Assembly (NCBI RefSeq): GCF_008974265.1
Contig: NZ_BKZW01000001.1
Span: forward strand, 3,658,001-3,722,000
DNA from: Dictyobacter vulcani
Lineage (GTDB): Bacteria > Chloroflexota > Ktedonobacteria > Ktedonobacterales > Ktedonobacteraceae
Direction: 5' to 3'
DNA length: 64,000 nt
Shown: positions 45,514 to 53,954 of the stretch, piece after piece
Position numbering within the stretch: position 1 is the first letter of the stretch
Layout: the number at the start of each line of letters is the position of its first letter
Translations under genes and position numbers: made by a program
The notes under the pieces: generated by a model
The model's database searches: none
The model's input: only the letters and a program-made list of their open reading frames with translations
What the model was told of the DNA's origin: nothing

Positions 45514-45822
45514 CTAATAGACATAGGGAATGCCTTTTCCAGTCTCAAGGTAGGACTTCAGGCTCGGCAGGAAGTATTCCCAGCCTGAGCACGTCTCCAC
45601 AACGCTATAACCAGTGGAACCCACGAAGAGATCATGCTGACCAAAGAGCAGTCTGGTCCCATTCGAGATTGGCGTGAGAGCCCAGGTGATCGTGGACCCC
45701 TCCCAATCATGGGGAGAAAGCCTCACTCTCCAATGCACTTTCTTTCCGACTTCGAGGTCGGTAATCTCCATCTGAAAGACCCCTCCATTCTCAAAGCGAA
45801 CTTCGGTGAGAGAGTTAATCAT
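45514..45822 (-). CDS. SRPBCC (AHSA1-like) protein, N-terminally short
   Basis: 102 residues. GKKVHWRVRLSPHDWEGSTI and SNGTRLLFGQHDLF, then SGWEYFLPSLKSYLETGKG, are the second half of an SRPBCC/AHSA1 ligand-binding fold. Usual members are about 145 residues, so the first 40 or so are missing. Even so, the present ATG has AAGGAATG upstream, so a short product may be made. Function unknown. Confidence 0.75.
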   Translation of the reverse strand: MINSLTEVRFENGGVFQMEITDLEVGKKVHWRVRLSPHDWEGSTITWALTPISNGTRLLFGQHDLFVGSTGYSVVETCSGWEYFLPSLKSYLETGKGIPYVY

Positions 45823-45854
45823 TCATCGTCATTCCTTTTTTAATACTGCAACGT

Positions 45855-46230
45855 TTAATCGGACGAATGGAGGCCCACTCTATTACCTTCTGAATCGCGG
45901 AATTGTGCAATAAAACCATTGCCGCCGCTGTTCTCTGCTTTGGGAAGCAGGATTTTCCCGCCAGCAGTCTCTATGCGTGATAACGGTCCGTCAAGGCTTT
46001 CGCCCCTATCAATATATATTATCGAACCAGTATCGGTTGGTTCGTAGCCAGTACCTTCAACGAGTGCCAACCCTGCACCCAGGGCTTTTACATCAAGCGG
46101 GAAAATACCGTATTTTCTTCCTCTTGGGATAGGTACTAGCTCAATACTGACCTCAAACACCGCCTCATAAAACTGCTTTACGATCAAACTCCTTTACGGG
46201 TAATTCTACCCAGTATACGGCGTTGCGCAT
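45855..46230 (-). pseudogene. VOC/glyoxalase-family protein, one-base frameshift
   Basis: ATG 46230 opens MRNAVYWVELPVKEFDR and then meets a stop. Removing one A from the AAA at about 46180 continues into QFYEAVFEVSIELVPIPRG, IIYIDRGESLDGPLSRIE and FRDSEGNRVGLHS, a normal single VOC domain of about 125 residues. VOC proteins bind metal and act in glyoxalase, dioxygenase or resistance roles. The downstream frame alone could start at TTG 46187. Either a recent mutation or a read error explains the break. Confidence 0.75.
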
Positions 46231-46369
46231 ATGTACTTGTCCTCCTTACGTATGTTGATAGCATTATGTCCTGTACCCTATATTTTAATGAGAGAGAGGT
46301 GCGGTCATAGCCGCGTTGCTCTCGGCGAGGATCTTCACTCCTGGCAGGCATGGGCGGAGCCGAATAGCA

Positions 46370-46909
46370 TCAGTACCGCGGTTCATAGGTGAGCTTCACA
46401 ATGCCTTTCGAGAAGCTCTTTGCTGCAACGAACCTCAATGTGGTGTTTTCTTCCTCCCGAAAGAACTGCTTCCCCCGCCCCACAACAAGCGGATGGATCG
46501 AGAGATCGAGCACGTCAAGCAAGTGGTGCTTGAGCAACGTCTCTGCGAGAAGACCATGACCATAGATGAGAAGATCCCGTCCTTCTTGCTGCTTGAGCCT
46601 GGTCACTTCAGCTACCACATCGCCTCGCACAATGGTCGTGTTGTTCCATTCGGTTTTTTCCAGCGTCGATGAGAACACATACTTTGGCATGGCATTGATC
46701 CTGTCGGCCCACGGGTCGGTGCGTCTCGGCCAAATCGCAGCAAAGCCTTCGTATGTGGTCCTGCCCATTAACATCGCGTCACACGCCAGTGCCTGGCCCA
46801 ATCCGTCCCGCATATACGCATCATCACGGTACTCAGAAAATCCCGAGATGCCTGCTCCTGCGAAAACGCCGTCTACCGATACTAGGGTATATTCGATAAT
46901 TTTCCGCAT
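46370..46909 (-). CDS. Dihydrofolate reductase-family (RibD C-terminal-like) protein
   Basis: 179 residues, AAAGGA upstream of the ATG. It opens IIEYTLVSVDGVFAG, then ALACDAMLMGRTTYEGFAAI, MPKYVFSSTLEKTEWNN, DLLIYGHGLLAETLL and IHPLVVGRGKQFF. These are the standard landmarks of the RibD C-terminal/YwjB-like reductase fold that binds NADPH. Physiological substrate unknown. It appears intact, unlike its two neighbours. Confidence 0.92.
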   Translation of the reverse strand: MRKIIEYTLVSVDGVFAGAGISGFSEYRDDAYMRDGLGQALACDAMLMGRTTYEGFAAIWPRRTDPWADRINAMPKYVFSSTLEKTEWNNTTIVRGDVVAEVTRLKQQEGRDLLIYGHGLLAETLLKHHLLDVLDLSIHPLVVGRGKQFFREEENTTLRFVAAKSFSKGIVKLTYEPRY

Positions 46910-47618
46910 GATATGGTGTCCTTTCCTATCCTATTTACCTTGATTTGTCAGAGGTATCGATCTTCTTGCACTTATAAGACGACAAGTTGACCCAAAACTC
47001 ATCGCAGGCTGAAGGCAAACATAGGAAGAGGGTCTTCCGCTGATTGATATTATAGAGGTAGGTGTTTAGAAGGGTTGATCTATGGCTCTCCATCGGATTT
47101 GGGGCAGGATGAGGTTATTTCGCTGTGATCCGCGCTTTTTCTGGCATGACTCCAAAGCGCGACGAGAGAGGGGCATATCTTGCCCCAACCGATCCCTGGT
47201 CGCCTCAGCATCAAATGAGCGGCCTTGCAGTCTGGTCTGTGCGACCAGCTAGAAACCAACCCCGATGCAACCCGAGAGCAGCACAGTCAGATGTGGGAAG
47301 CCAGGAACAGGACCAATGTCAGCCCCACTTCCATCAGTCGTTCCAGAATGGCATGAGGGTGGACACGAAAAAAAGATTCTGAGAGCCAGCGAACAGGGCG
47401 AGATGGAACGCACTGCCTGGCGAGAGCAAGCCAAAGCAACATAGCCACAGCGGACAATAATCTCGCGCTCCCGTCCATTAAAGGTACAATGGTAGATTTG
47501 CGAAAGGGTGTGACGGACCTGTTGTCGTCGTTCCCGATCATAGAGACTGACTGGCAAGGCTGTCACCAGACGAAGCTCAAAGCAGCGTTCAGGAATGAGG
47601 ATACATGGTGCCCCCCAC
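46910..47618. other. Degenerate region, overlapping weak frames
   Basis: No gene is firmly supported. Minus-strand 47249-47626 begins plausibly (CILIPERCFELRLVTALPVS, RRQQVRHTLSQIYH). A second frame (47287-47541) then reads better, suggesting a frameshifted remnant of an unknown gene downstream of the DUF6398 protein. Confidence 0.35.
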
Positions 47619-48131
47619 TCATGCATCAGGGATATAAGGGATCAACCCTTTATGGAAGGCGACCTCCTGAATCTCTCTGGGTGCATGGCGTATATCGATG
47701 ATGAAGCCATTGATCTCAAGCATCCAGACCAGAGGATTCGTGTCAACCATTGAGGGAAGTGACCAATTGGGATCCATTGGATACATACCCAGGAGGTCAC
47801 GGATCTGTTTAGATTTTGCCTGCATCGTGCTCGAACTGAGCTCGAAATACTCCCAGATCTGGCTTGCCGCTATGTGAGGGGTCTGTGCAGGATCAAAGAG
47901 AAAGTTGACCATGCCCAACGCATGAATAATCCCACATGCCCAGGTGGAAGTCTTCCCTCGTGCCAGTGGTGAGGGACGTTTCCGGCACAAGGTTGCCGTC
48001 AGCTCACGGCAGAGTTGGTGATACTCGTCATTTAAGGATGCCTGACTGAACGTATCCGTGAGCAGGGTGATTTCCTCGAAGCGCTGTTGCATCTCTTTGG
48101 GAACCTGTTGTGATGGACTTCGTTTGGCCAT
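47619..48131 (-). CDS. DUF6398-like protein
   Basis: 170 residues from the ATG at 48131, which has AAAGGAGAAAG upstream; the frame extends to 48155. The body matches what I recall of DUF6398: MQQRFEEITLLTDTFSQASL, ELTATLCRKRPSPLARGK, ACGIIHALGMVNFLFD, SSSTMQAKSKQIRDLL, and a C-terminal LVWMLEINGF with GLIPYIP. Such domains occur alone or fused to SEC-C or plasmid pRiA4b-type proteins; function unknown. It lies 37 bases after the Uma2 stop and is probably cotranscribed with it. Confidence 0.8.
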   Translation of the reverse strand: MAKRSPSQQVPKEMQQRFEEITLLTDTFSQASLNDEYHQLCRELTATLCRKRPSPLARGKTSTWACGIIHALGMVNFLFDPAQTPHIAASQIWEYFELSSSTMQAKSKQIRDLLGMYPMDPNWSLPSMVDTNPLVWMLEINGFIIDIRHAPREIQEVAFHKGLIPYIPDA

Positions 48132-48168
48132 ACATAACTTTCTCCTTTGATCCATGTTACTTTATTGA

Positions 48169-48816
48169 CTAAGACCCTTCTTCGTCATCAAATACCAATC
48201 CTCGATACCACGCTGCAACCTCGATGTGTACATCAATACTGACGAGATCAACGGTGTCACCAGGTCCATAGTGGCGATAGAGCCAGGCCTTAGGATTGTT
48301 GGGGTCTTGTTCATTGCGCTGCCAGACTTCGACATACTGAGCAAACTGGCTGACCAACACGATTTCCTGGATAGTTTCCTGATTTTGATACGCTTTAAAC
48401 TTTGCACCGCGATCTTTGGTTTCGGTGCCTGGAGAAAGTACCTCCACAACGACACGGGGCGATTCGATCAGCATATTATCTGATCTGCTATCCGCCACAT
48501 CACAAGAAACCGTGACATCTGGATAGACAAAATGAGGTTTTCCATTTTTCTTTCGGGCAAGATATACCTGAACATCTGCTCTGAAGACGGTACAAGCACG
48601 CGATTGAAGGTGTGAGTCTAACGCGAGTCGTGCATTATACGCGATCCGATCATGCGCGACACTTCCACCGCTCATCATGTACGCGATGCCATCGATGTAT
48701 TCGTATTTGCGATCGGGAGAGAGGTGCTCAAGTTCGTGATAGTGCTCTTCGGTCATCTTCGTCCCAGGACGATGCCACATTGGCGGTGTCGGATCGTCGC
48801 GGAAATTTGTCGCCAT
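48169..48816 (-). CDS. Uma2-family (DUF820) PD-(D/E)XK endonuclease
   Basis: 215 residues, AGGAGAG upstream. The fold shows EYIDGIAYMMSGGSVAHDRI, then YPDVTVSC (catalytic Asp) and VVVEVLSPGTETKDRGAKF (E-x-L and distal Lys), the hallmark of Uma2 proteins, restriction-endonuclease-fold nucleases common in cyanobacteria and Chloroflexota. The biological role is unsettled. It is followed closely by the DUF6398 gene. Confidence 0.92.
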   Translation of the reverse strand: MATNFRDDPTPPMWHRPGTKMTEEHYHELEHLSPDRKYEYIDGIAYMMSGGSVAHDRIAYNARLALDSHLQSRACTVFRADVQVYLARKKNGKPHFVYPDVTVSCDVADSRSDNMLIESPRVVVEVLSPGTETKDRGAKFKAYQNQETIQEIVLVSQFAQYVEVWQRNEQDPNNPKAWLYRHYGPGDTVDLVSIDVHIEVAAWYRGLVFDDEEGS

Positions 48817-49075
48817 TGCTCTCCTTTTCCAGGAACAACGCTTCGATATCCTCTCCTGGATCGAAATGCTTCTTCCAAAAGTCCTGTGAATAGGCTTGTT
48901 TTACCCTACCATTGAAGCCCCTAATGGGAGATTCTTGCACGCCTTTTCTTTCAACATTGTAGGTATTACCCTGAAATGGATGAATTGAGTAGTCGCAATT
49001 ACGCTTCTCAAGTATAGCATATGCAACAACTTTTCCACCATCATGGCGAGCCAGTCTATACTCAATGCCATACAC
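48728..49075 (-). CDS. Hypothetical protein upstream of Uma2
   Basis: Up to 115 residues from a GTG at 49075. The first ~80 residues (YRLARHDGGKVVAYAILEKR, then VKQAYSQDFWKKHFDPGEDI) look coding. The last 30 overlap the Uma2 start in another frame and may be over-read. No family recognised. It would be the first gene of the Uma2 unit. Confidence 0.5.
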   Translation of the reverse strand: MYGIEYRLARHDGGKVVAYAILEKRNCDYSIHPFQGNTYNVERKGVQESPIRGFNGRVKQAYSQDFWKKHFDPGEDIEALFLEKESNGDKFPRRSDTANVASSWDEDDRRALSRT

Positions 49076-49112
49076 CCTTCAAAATCTTGCAAAGAAGAAG
49101 GAGATCAACTAG

Positions 49113-49164
49113 GAACAGAATTTATTGATGAGCCTTTCTAGTGGCTCATCAATAAATTCTGTTC
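49113..49164. repeat. Perfect 22-bp hairpin, relative of that at 55222
   Basis: Arms 49113-49134 and 49143-49164 are exact complements with an eight-base loop. The outer stem GAACAGAATTTATTGAT matches GAATAGAATGTATTGAT of the 55222 hairpin at 15 of 17 bases. Both are followed by a similar TCTGGA-GGACTTTAC stretch, so they are copies of one element. Confidence 0.6.
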
Positions 49165-49565
49165 GGTTCTTTTCTGGAAGGACTTTACTATGCCATGGCA
49201 ATCTAAGGAACTAGAAAGTGCTCGACTTAAATCTCTTAATGGAACAGGGAGTATTGCAAGATATTTAAGTAGATCATCCATTTTATCATCTTACGACGAT
49301 TATCACTTCAATGCTTCTCTACGATGAGGCGGAAGTTCTGGCAGAGCCGAGGGGGAGACCAAAAGATTATTCAGATCGAAGCTGAGGAAATACATTGGGA
49401 TAGTGCTTTGTGATATGAAAATAGACTGTAATAAAAGCTTATTAAGTAAAATAATCTTTGAAGCGTTTTTTATAAAAATAGATCACTGATGAGCAATCAT
49501 TTCTGACCTTGCTCGCCTAACATTAATCTCTTTAACAAGCTGTAGGGTACGAAAATCAACCTTCG
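49165..49565. other. Intergenic, no supported gene
   Basis: AT-rich sequence between the hairpin and the resolvase remnant. Only short interrupted frames are seen (for example FLEGLYYAMAI directly after the hairpin). No RNA gene recognised. Confidence 0.35.
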
Positions 49566-49802
49566 TTATCTTTGACACCGGGCTAACATACTTAGGATAA
49601 AAGACGTGCTAGAAAAAGCTTTCCATGATGCTGGAGTACAATGAGCATCCAGAATGTGAGAGATGAGCTTCCTACCTGGGGTTGTAGTATCAATCTGTTC
49701 CGTTAGGCTGATGAATTTAATGTCTCGCTCTTGGAGACGCTTGAGCAATTCGATGCGATGTGCTAAGGACTGTTCCACTCGATCGGGCTTCCAGACGACG
49801 AA
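49566..49802 (-). pseudogene. Serine recombinase (resolvase) fragment
   Basis: The minus frame reads VVWKPDRVEQSLAHRIELLK and RDIKFISLTEQIDTTTPGRK, then LISHILDA. These are the E-helix entry and SLTEQIDTTTP motif of the resolvase catalytic domain. The N-terminal Ser active site and the C-terminal DNA-binding part are absent. Remnant of a transposon or integrative element. Confidence 0.75.
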
Positions 49803-49806
49803 TTCA

Positions 49807-49840
49807 AGCCCTGACCTATGCTGAGAGACCAGGGCTTTTT
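49807..49840 (+). terminator. Hairpin with T run
   Basis: AGCCCTG (49807-49813) pairs with CAGGGCT (49830-49836), followed by TTTTA. As read it terminates plus-strand transcription. It lies just beyond the minus-strand PIN gene stop (49862), so its real use is unclear. Confidence 0.45.
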
Positions 49841-49861
49841 ATGTCTTTGGGCTTTTAAAAC

Positions 49862-50449
49862 CTAATCTTGTATCTGGGGCCAGGAATAGGAAGTAGAGCT
49901 GAAATGCACACGAGCTAGAGCTACGAATCTTGGGGTATGTTGTGCTAGTATATCTAAAAGCTCAGGAACCGTCTTAGAAGGCTTACGCAGATCACCAGCT
50001 TGCTCTATTAAATTTCTAGCGACTACTTCACTGTTAAGGTAATGAAGGTGTACAAGAAAATCATCAGGAGACTGTGCTTCAATATCAAAAGGGGAAAGGC
50101 TATTGGAAGGAAAGTCTTTCAAATTCTGTGTTACAATAACTTGAGCTTGCACTTTAACAGCAGTTGCAAGTACATGTCGATCCTTCACATGATTAGACAT
50201 AGAAGGAATTAATAATTGATACCCATTCACAAATGCTTCGGGAAAGCTCCGTTTTATTTCTCGCTTTAAGTGCAATGTGCCAGATTCTGTCATCCTCCCC
50301 TTTATTATCAAGTTTCGGCAAGTTTCTTCGAGAATTTCATCTGTAATATACAGTCTATATAAGTCATCGGCTGCCAACCTTAATAATATGTCACGTAATG
50401 AAGCAGGAAAAATGACATTTGCATCCAATACAACATGCAATGAAGACAT
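49862..50449 (-). CDS. PIN-domain toxin
   Basis: 195 residues, AAAGGATG upstream. The PIN fold (Mg-dependent RNase) is shown by VVLDANVIFPASL (first Asp), ITDEILEETCRNL (Glu), NHVKDRHVLATAVKVQA (Asp pair) and VIVTQNLKDFP (last Asp region). PIN_3-like proteins of this length are common toxins paired with HTH antitoxins. The HTH gene 83 bases upstream on the same strand is the likely partner. Confidence 0.88.
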   Translation of the reverse strand: MSSLHVVLDANVIFPASLRDILLRLAADDLYRLYITDEILEETCRNLIIKGRMTESGTLHLKREIKRSFPEAFVNGYQLLIPSMSNHVKDRHVLATAVKVQAQVIVTQNLKDFPSNSLSPFDIEAQSPDDFLVHLHYLNSEVVARNLIEQAGDLRKPSKTVPELLDILAQHTPRFVALARVHFSSTSYSWPQIQD

Positions 50450-50532
50450 CCACTACATCCTTTAAAAATTATGTGAGTTTCTCGTGCCAAATAGTAATAT
50501 GCCTGTCTCATCCAAGACAGGCAAGGTTTGCA

Positions 50533-50973
50533 CTAATCGTATACACCTTCATCTTCAGCAATGCGGGTCATTTCAGCTAATCCTCGCTTCCTTACCTTGG
50601 CCTGAGATTTTTTGTACGCTAACACATCACTAAAGCGGATACGGCGATGAGTACCAACCTTTGAAAAAGGCATTTTCCCTTCTTCAAGCAATTTAATTAG
50701 AAATGGTCGCGAGACATTTAAAAAATCAGCAGCTTCCTGGGTAGTTAGCTCTTTAGTAACAGGTATAATGCTTACAGCATTTCCCTGCAACATATGGTAA
50801 ATGACCTGGCATAATGCCTGAAAGACTGACCCTGGTAACTCTATTTCAAATCCTTCAGGCCCAACAAGCTTTGGAATGCCTTTTTTTTGAGCACTGTGAA
50901 ACACTCCGTCCAATATTTTTAACTTCGGCTTCTCACTTTCTTGCGGAGCAACCGGATCGAGAACGTTCTCCAT
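50533..50973 (-). CDS. Excisionase-type HTH antitoxin of the PIN pair
   Basis: 146 residues, AAGGGAT upstream. The C-terminal half holds a MerR/excisionase-like HTH: ELTTQEAADFLNVSRPFLIK, then LEEGKMPFSKVGTHRRIRFS and DVLAYKK. The N-terminal ~75 residues are a variable domain that could bind the toxin. An HTH protein followed by a PIN protein is a well-known toxin-antitoxin arrangement. It probably also represses its own promoter. Confidence 0.85.
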   Translation of the reverse strand: MENVLDPVAPQESEKPKLKILDGVFHSAQKKGIPKLVGPEGFEIELPGSVFQALCQVIYHMLQGNAVSIIPVTKELTTQEAADFLNVSRPFLIKLLEEGKMPFSKVGTHRRIRFSDVLAYKKSQAKVRKRGLAEMTRIAEDEGVYD

Positions 50974-51240
50974 ATCTTATCCCTTCCTAACCTTCGTCAT
51001 ATTCTTTGCCAACTTACTTTACCTGGCAAGAATAATGATGATGGACCACATAAACAGTATACAATATAATCGAAATAAACGCAATATTCGCAATAATCGA
51101 ACTGAACAGGAGCGGTGAATTGATTGCGAAGCTCGATGAAGCTTATGGTTAAGATTAATCAGAATCGCGTTCTCAACCATAAGTGATGTATACTACATCT
51201 CTGCCTTCTTTGCTATCGAGAAGAAAGCAGGTAGAGATTT

Positions 51241-52221
51241 TTATTTTTTGAGTAATTGCGAGAGATCGTACTGACGGTCAATGCGAATATAGGTATCTGG
51301 AATTGTTATTGTGTGGCCATCAAACGGCTGCAAGATGTAGTCAATGATGGCAGACCAGTGCTGAAATTTCATCTCAACGTCACCTGTTGCCACAAAAGTA
51401 TCTATCAGGTTGGCCAGTTCATGGTCCCAATGCCGTAGGTCCTCTGCCAACTGAGGTTGTCCCTGCCACCATCTTCGTTGTAATTGATAATGGAACACGA
51501 GTAGATTCTGTAGATGGGTATGCATGAAAAGGAGCGCTTGTGTCGGCTTGCTTTGTATCTGGTCTTTCACGATATCATGAAAGTGCAGTGCTTTAGATTT
51601 GATGTGGTAGAGATCTTCAGGGGAGGCTGTGTGACGTTGGAGGTGACGGGCCTTCTCTTGCATCGCACAGATTGTACCCTTTTTATCAAAGATGATCTGG
51701 CTTCTTGCTATTGAAAGATTCAGGTGGCGACCATGCTGTTCAATTTCATCGTATGTGAGACTTTCAAACTTTTCCAGCGATAAAAAAACAAGAATAAGCG
51801 TGATATCCTCTATCAGGAAGTGCCTGTTACGAGATGAGGAAGATGGGTCGACAATAACGATGGCATACATATTGGATGGATTTTCTCGAGAGTTGGTGTC
51901 ATGAGTGATTGCAGCAAGGCATCGTTCATCGCTTTCAAGACGTTGTATGGCCTGATAGGCAGGGCGAAAGCGTTCAGGAATTGTGAGCTTCGCCGTATAT
52001 GTGAGCTCGTCTATCGATTCTTGTGCTTGCCATTCTGGGATTTTCGCCATGATCGCTTGCACCTCTTCAGGTGTAAAATCGTCTCTACGAGCACAACATA
52101 AGGCTGCTTGATGTCCATCAGGTAAATCGTGGCCTTCACAGCCAGCCAGGACATGACAATGGAAGCAGCAATTAGCTTGAATAATAGCTAATTCGCGGAG
52201 ATGATGACACTGAATGATCAT
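51241..52221 (-). CDS. Nucleotidyltransferase-like protein with Cys-rich N-terminus
   Basis: 326 residues from the ATG at 52221 (frame open to 52329). The first 50 residues are Cys/His-rich (ANCCFHCHVLAGCEGHD, ALCCARRDDFTPEEV), possibly metal-binding. The body has the layout of nucleotidyltransferases (PERFRPAYQAIQRL, then HGRHLNLSIARSQIIFDKKG, then a helical C-terminal domain with HWDHELANLIDTF). The expected GS-x-R/D-x-D site is degenerate (THDTNSRENPSN), so it may be inactive or non-catalytic. This is a weak family call; it could be something else. Confidence 0.6.
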   Translation of the reverse strand: MIIQCHHLRELAIIQANCCFHCHVLAGCEGHDLPDGHQAALCCARRDDFTPEEVQAIMAKIPEWQAQESIDELTYTAKLTIPERFRPAYQAIQRLESDERCLAAITHDTNSRENPSNMYAIVIVDPSSSSRNRHFLIEDITLILVFLSLEKFESLTYDEIEQHGRHLNLSIARSQIIFDKKGTICAMQEKARHLQRHTASPEDLYHIKSKALHFHDIVKDQIQSKPTQALLFMHTHLQNLLVFHYQLQRRWWQGQPQLAEDLRHWDHELANLIDTFVATGDVEMKFQHWSAIIDYILQPFDGHTITIPDTYIRIDRQYDLSQLLKK

Positions 52222-52393
52222 TGAGGATGCTCTTTGGGGATGCGCTAGAGCTGGCGCATTGTTACAAACAAACGTATCTATATTAGAGTATAAATGATTC
52301 TTCTGCCTTTTGCAACATTTTTTCGTCATCGATAATTTGTTTCCGCCAATGCGTTATTATTATTGAGATAATTTATGGAAGGATCCAATACAG

Positions 52394-52801
52394 ATGATAT
52401 CGAGGCATTTGCCGCATGACGTCTATCAATTAGCAGCAACATATACACTGGGCGAACCGATCAGGGTGTATCGCACGACGAAACGACCACAATTTAAAGT
52501 ATATGGCTGGAGTATAGCCTTTACCTCTGTTATATGCATCATTGCAGCAGGCACTCAGATTCCTTTTCGTTTCACTCAAACTTCCCTTACTCTCTATGGT
52601 ATTCTGGTTGCGATTATGTTATTTGTTGCAATTATGTTTTTGGGTTCTCTTCTGTTGCTTCGTAGGGCGACGGTTTATATTTGCTCGGCTGGTTTTATTT
52701 TCCATCATAAAAGCATGTATAAGATTGTACGTTATCCGCATCGTCCAGGACAACCTGAACACCCATACACCTGCTGCCCTGTACGAAGCGTTTCCTCCTG
52801 A
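52394..52801 (+). CDS. Truncated membrane protein (DUF6585-like)
   Basis: The frame encodes 135 residues: an N-terminal VYQLAATYTLGEPIRVYR, two membrane helices (SIAFTSVICIIAAGTQI and GILVAIMLFVAIMFLGSLLL) and YICSAGFIFHHKSMYKIVRY. At about 52730 it runs into an IS630 transposase fragment, so the remaining codons are foreign. The intact protein would be longer. The DUF6585 resemblance is tentative. Confidence 0.55.
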   Translation: MISRHLPHDVYQLAATYTLGEPIRVYRTTKRPQFKVYGWSIAFTSVICIIAAGTQIPFRFTQTSLTLYGILVAIMLFVAIMFLGSLLLLRRATVYICSAGFIFHHKSMYKIVRYPHRPGQPEHPYTCCPVRSVSS

Positions 52802-53078
52802 AGAAGCACGGCGTATCCTGGGGCGAGTTGAGTTTTATTCCACACCGAAGCATGGGAGTTGGTTGAACATGGCCGAAATCGAGATCAGCATCTTTCAGCG
52901 CGGCTGCTTGCCTCGCCGCATTGACTGCCTGGCCACGTTGTGTCGGTACATCAATACGTTAGAACTCAAGCGCAATCGGGAACATGCGACCATTTCGTGG
53001 CAATTTACAACCAATGATGCTCGCGACAAACTGCAGCATCTCTATCCTGATCTGAGTAAGAACGTTCGCGCACACTGA
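52731..53078 (+). pseudogene. IS630-family transposase C-terminal fragment
   Basis: Reads VIRIVQDNLNTHTPAALYEA, EFYSTPKHGSWLNMAEIEIS and TISWQFTTNDARDKLQHLYP, the catalytic DN and E region and C-terminus of IS630-type transposases. The N-terminal HTH and first Asp are absent. The fragment is joined in a different frame to the membrane gene upstream. Non-functional. Confidence 0.85.
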
Positions 53079-53182
53079 AATTGGATGGTATACTCAAGAG
53101 GCGCACGGGTAAGACCCTGAGGAGAAAACGGTTCTCCCCACCACGAAACGGCGGAAGCACGGGAAACCAAGGAGCACCACTC

Positions 53183-53698
53183 ATGGAAAGCTATGATGCC
53201 AATGGCTACACACAATGGATCAGATCGTTGTTGGAGAAGCTCGAACCCGCCCTAGAGAGCCAGCTGCAAACGATCGTCACTGCGCGCTTCCATCCTCACG
53301 TCGTCCTGCTTGATACCGAGGTTTTTCCTGATGGCCTGCGAGAAGGGGTCCCACTGAGGATGTTCTTGCTCGATGCCCACAATTCCGAAGTGTTTCATCA
53401 CGATGCCACGTTTTTTCTCCCCTCCAGCATCGGTCTCTTAGAAGCGGTTAAGGAGGTCATTCCCCCGAGTGAGGAAGATCGCCAGAAATTGTATGAAGAG
53501 GCAGGCGTTGAGACCATCGAGATTGAAATGAGCACCCTGATTGAATGGTTTGTCGCATGCTGGATGCGAGCTGGTGGACAACATGTCACGCTTCCTGCCT
53601 ATATCTGTCGTCATGATGACCAAGAGTCCTTCGATTTGCACCAGATGAAGTGGGTAGCTGATCAGCAAGGCAAGCACACCCATTTTCTCCCAGGATAG
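53183..53698 (+). CDS. Hypothetical protein
   Basis: 171 residues from the ATG at 53183, which has AAGGAG upstream; the frame extends to 53081. It is acidic and soluble, and begins SYDANGYTQWIRSLLEKLEP. IVTARFHPHVVLLDTEVFPD, then IEMSTLIEWFVACWMRAGG and DDQESFDLHQMKW give a compact single domain. No family recognised and no catalytic motif stands out. It lies just after the IS630 fragment without a shared operon. Confidence 0.7.
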   Translation: MESYDANGYTQWIRSLLEKLEPALESQLQTIVTARFHPHVVLLDTEVFPDGLREGVPLRMFLLDAHNSEVFHHDATFFLPSSIGLLEAVKEVIPPSEEDRQKLYEEAGVETIEIEMSTLIEWFVACWMRAGGQHVTLPAYICRHDDQESFDLHQMKWVADQQGKHTHFLPG

Positions 53699-53954
53699 CT
53701 CCCGAGATCTCGCCCGACAGCGGTTCGCAAAACGATGGGATTCATCATCTCGAAGCGAGTGTTGCGGCAAAACCTAGCGTCCCTTGGCAAAACCCAACTG
53801 GATTGACCACTAGAAGAATGAGAATAGTATCAGGATGATGATATCTCAATTTGGCTCTCACCTTATTTATAAGCATAATGAGTTGATACATAAACTGATG
53901 GTTGTATGAAAGGATGTGGTAAAGGTACAATATATATAGAGAGTAAAGTAAGAA

